Both the position numbers and the translations under genes were made by a program. 64,000 nucleotides of DNA from Marivirga tractuosa DSM 4126 (GTDB taxonomy: Bacteria > Bacteroidota > Bacteroidia > Cytophagales > Cyclobacteriaceae), in NCBI RefSeq assembly GCF_000183425.1, contig NC_014759.1, positions 1,302,001 through 1,366,000 on the forward strand. The letters are read 5' to 3'. The notes under the pieces are model-generated. The model was not told where the DNA came from, ran no database searches, and worked only from the letters and a program-made list of their open reading frames with translations. This document shows, in pieces, positions 62,467 through 64,000 of the stretch; positions within the stretch are counted from its first letter, which is position 1; each line of letters starts with the position of its first letter.

Positions 62467-64000
62467 CTATTTTGTTAATTTTTGAAGTTGAATTCCGAAG
62501 AATTGTAGTTGATCACCTTTGGTTTGAAGGCTTTGTCCTGAATAGCGACCTAATCCTGCAACTTTTGCATAAGAATCATCTACAATATCCAATGCCATTT
62601 CAATTTTTTGCTCACCTTGTTTAAATAGCATGATCAGCAGACCATCTCTTTCAAGCAGTTCGAAGTCCTCAAAAAAATCAATCTCGCCTTCGAGCTTGTT
62701 CACTGCCTTATATTTACCTAGGCGGTCCTTCCAACTATTGCTTATTTCATATGGCTCCATTTTGAGCGCAAGCAGTTCCTTACCTGATCCGATTTCCATT
62801 TGAGTCATTACATTATAGCCCTCAATATTTTCGAACATGAATCTGTTTTCCTTCAGCTTTAGAGGAATAAATTTGAAAAGTAAAATCTTAGGAATGAATA
62901 CATTATTCTCAACAGGAAGAAGTCTAACTTTCAATCCTTGTAAAGTAGAATAGAGTTTATCCTTCTTTTTATAGATCTTAAGAATAGCGCCTGGTGTGGC
63001 GTAAATTCCAACGTATTGATCCGTTACCTCATGTGGTAGATCTATCACCTCATCTGTCTCAAAAGATTCAATTTTTTCATCCTGCTTTGCTTCACGACCT
63101 AAATCTTCTGCCATTTTATCGATCAATGACATCATCTTACCAAAAGCACGTCCACCCTTTTCAGCATTTGTTAGCACTACCGCTGCCAAGCCTACTTCAG
63201 GAGCTACAGCAACAGCCGAATTAAAATACATTGTTGTGCCTGTATGCGTATAGATCTCACCAGTATGAGGCCTAGATGTTAAAGTCCAACCCAGTCCATA
63301 CCTATTCCCGAAATTGAGAGGGAGGTCTTTATACTGTTCTTGAAAAATCTGATCATAACTAGCTCGGCTAAGTAAATTTTCATCTTTGTTGAGGAAGGAA
63401 GTCAAAAATTTGACCATTTCTTCATTATTACTATCCATGCCTCCTGCAGGAATGTCTCTCAATAAGACATCCTGCTTTGCCTCACCTTTACTGTTAAAGG
63501 AAGCACTAGCTTGGTCTCTCAAATTGAATCCCGTTTGCTGCATATTGATTTTAGCCAGTACCTCATCTTTCATATAATCTGGATAGGATTTGCCTGAAAC
63601 TTCATCTACCATATGCCCTAGAAGTGTATATCCAGGATTAGAATAGGCTCTGATTTGATTGGGTTTACCCGCCAAATACTCTTCCTTCATATAGTCAACA
63701 ACTTTAGTGTAGTGCTCAGGATTTTGTGTAAACATCCCTTTAATCACATCAGAAGGCAGCCCTGAGTGATGAGTCATCACATTTCTCACCGTTACTTCCT
63801 TGCTATGCTCGCCTTTTATGTGAAATTGTGGCAAATATTCATTTAACGAATTATCTAGCCGCACTTTGTCTTGCTCTACAAGTTGCATCACCGCAACACC
63901 AGTAAAAACTTTTGTGACAGAGCCCAGCCCAAAAAGAGTTTGTGAGTTAACTACCTCAGTTGATTTTTCGTCAGAATACCCCAAGTTTAATTCCATTACG
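62467..64000 (-). CDS. Serine hydrolase (beta-lactamase/class C family), N-terminus cut by window
   Basis: At least 509 residues of a penicillin-binding-protein-like serine hydrolase. The SxxK motif is GSVTK (Ser26-Lys29 in the visible part), a YxN-type motif lies in YSNPGY, and HTGTT forms the third site. The visible frame is open to the window edge, and the SxxK motif lies only 25 residues in, where the family normally has a signal peptide and more than 50 residues first. So the true start lies beyond 64000. C-terminal to the catalytic domain (about 300-509) is a beta domain, as in D-aminopeptidase or EstB-like proteins. It is coupled to the CPBP protease gene. Confidence 0.86.
   Translation of the reverse strand, partial: VMELNLGYSDEKSTEVVNSQTLFGLGSVTKVFTGVAVMQLVEQDKVRLDNSLNEYLPQFHIKGEHSKEVTVRNVMTHHSGLPSDVIKGMFTQNPEHYTKVVDYMKEEYLAGKPNQIRAYSNPGYTLLGHMVDEVSGKSYPDYMKDEVLAKINMQQTGFNLRDQASASFNSKGEAKQDVLLRDIPAGGMDSNNEEMVKFLTSFLNKDENLLSRASYDQIFQEQYKDLPLNFGNRYGLGWTLTSRPHTGEIYTHTGTTMYFNSAVAVAPEVGLAAVVLTNAEKGGRAFGKMMSLIDKMAEDLGREAKQDEKIESFETDEVIDLPHEVTDQYVGIYATPGAILKIYKKKDKLYSTLQGLKVRLLPVENNVFIPKILLFKFIPLKLKENRFMFENIEGYNVMTQMEIGSGKELLALKMEPYEISNSWKDRLGKYKAVNKLEGEIDFFEDFELLERDGLLIMLFKQGEQKIEMALDIVDDSYAKVAGLGRYSGQSLQTKGDQLQFFGIQLQKLTK

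Overview
The window looks like a chromosomal segment from a low-GC member of the Bacteroidota, most likely the Cytophagales (Marivirga-like is a guess from gene content only). The evidence is AT-rich DNA, TAnnTTTG-type -7 promoter elements, weak or absent Shine-Dalgarno sites, several TTG starts, many lipoproteins, and typical families (golvesin-like C-terminal domain, DUF1835, HI0933-like flavoprotein, paired RND/ABC-2 export genes). I saw no rRNA, tRNA, CRISPR array, transposase or integrase gene.

Layout. 65-9529 (+): Ca2+/Na+ antiporter; a four-gene amidoligase operon (C39-like protease, RLAN/RimK ATP-grasp ligase, GCS2-type ligase, N-formylglutamate amidohydrolase-like enzyme); an alpha/beta hydrolase; a PolB-like exonuclease; RNase R. 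9917-14664 (-): small membrane protein plus penicillin acylase, a methyltransferase, a SnoaL-like protein. 14970-20495 (+): secreted hydrolase with an ECF sigma factor and membrane partner; a toxin-antitoxin remnant whose toxin has a stop at codon 6; an inverted-repeat spacer; TetR, two membrane proteins and a cupin. 20558-39032 (-): an 18.5-kb export island. 39364-45086 (+): pgi, flavoprotein, small ferredoxin, MFS, class-V aminotransferase. 45262-47385 (-): MCP-like sensor module, coiled-coil protein, lipoprotein, folK. 47519-52404 (+): sppA, bioB, GH13 amylase lipoprotein. 52505-64000 (-): DUF1835, methyltransferase, second ECF sigma pair, lipoprotein, ferredoxin, two secreted proteins, tandem outer-membrane-like proteins, CPBP protease, and a serine hydrolase cut by the window edge.

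The most striking part is the export island. A YtrA-type GntR repressor, with a good candidate operator at 39047-39066, sits with two ABC-2 systems, a permease/M1-peptidase-like/golvesin fusion, a TolC-MFP-RND tripartite pump and a second RND protein of 1573 aa. The second RND protein is fused in frame to an ABC ATPase. Its nucleotide-binding domain appears split: the first strand lies at about residues 1105-1116, then about 170 residues with four predicted membrane helices, then Walker A onward. The gene order suggests RND and ABC machinery working as one regulated envelope export or stress system. Substrate and mechanism are unknown.

Intergenic DNA holds at least three interspersed elements: a GAGCT/AGCTC palindrome at three sites, a C/G-rich inverted repeat around 21315-21495 with a relic near 39120, and scattered hairpins.
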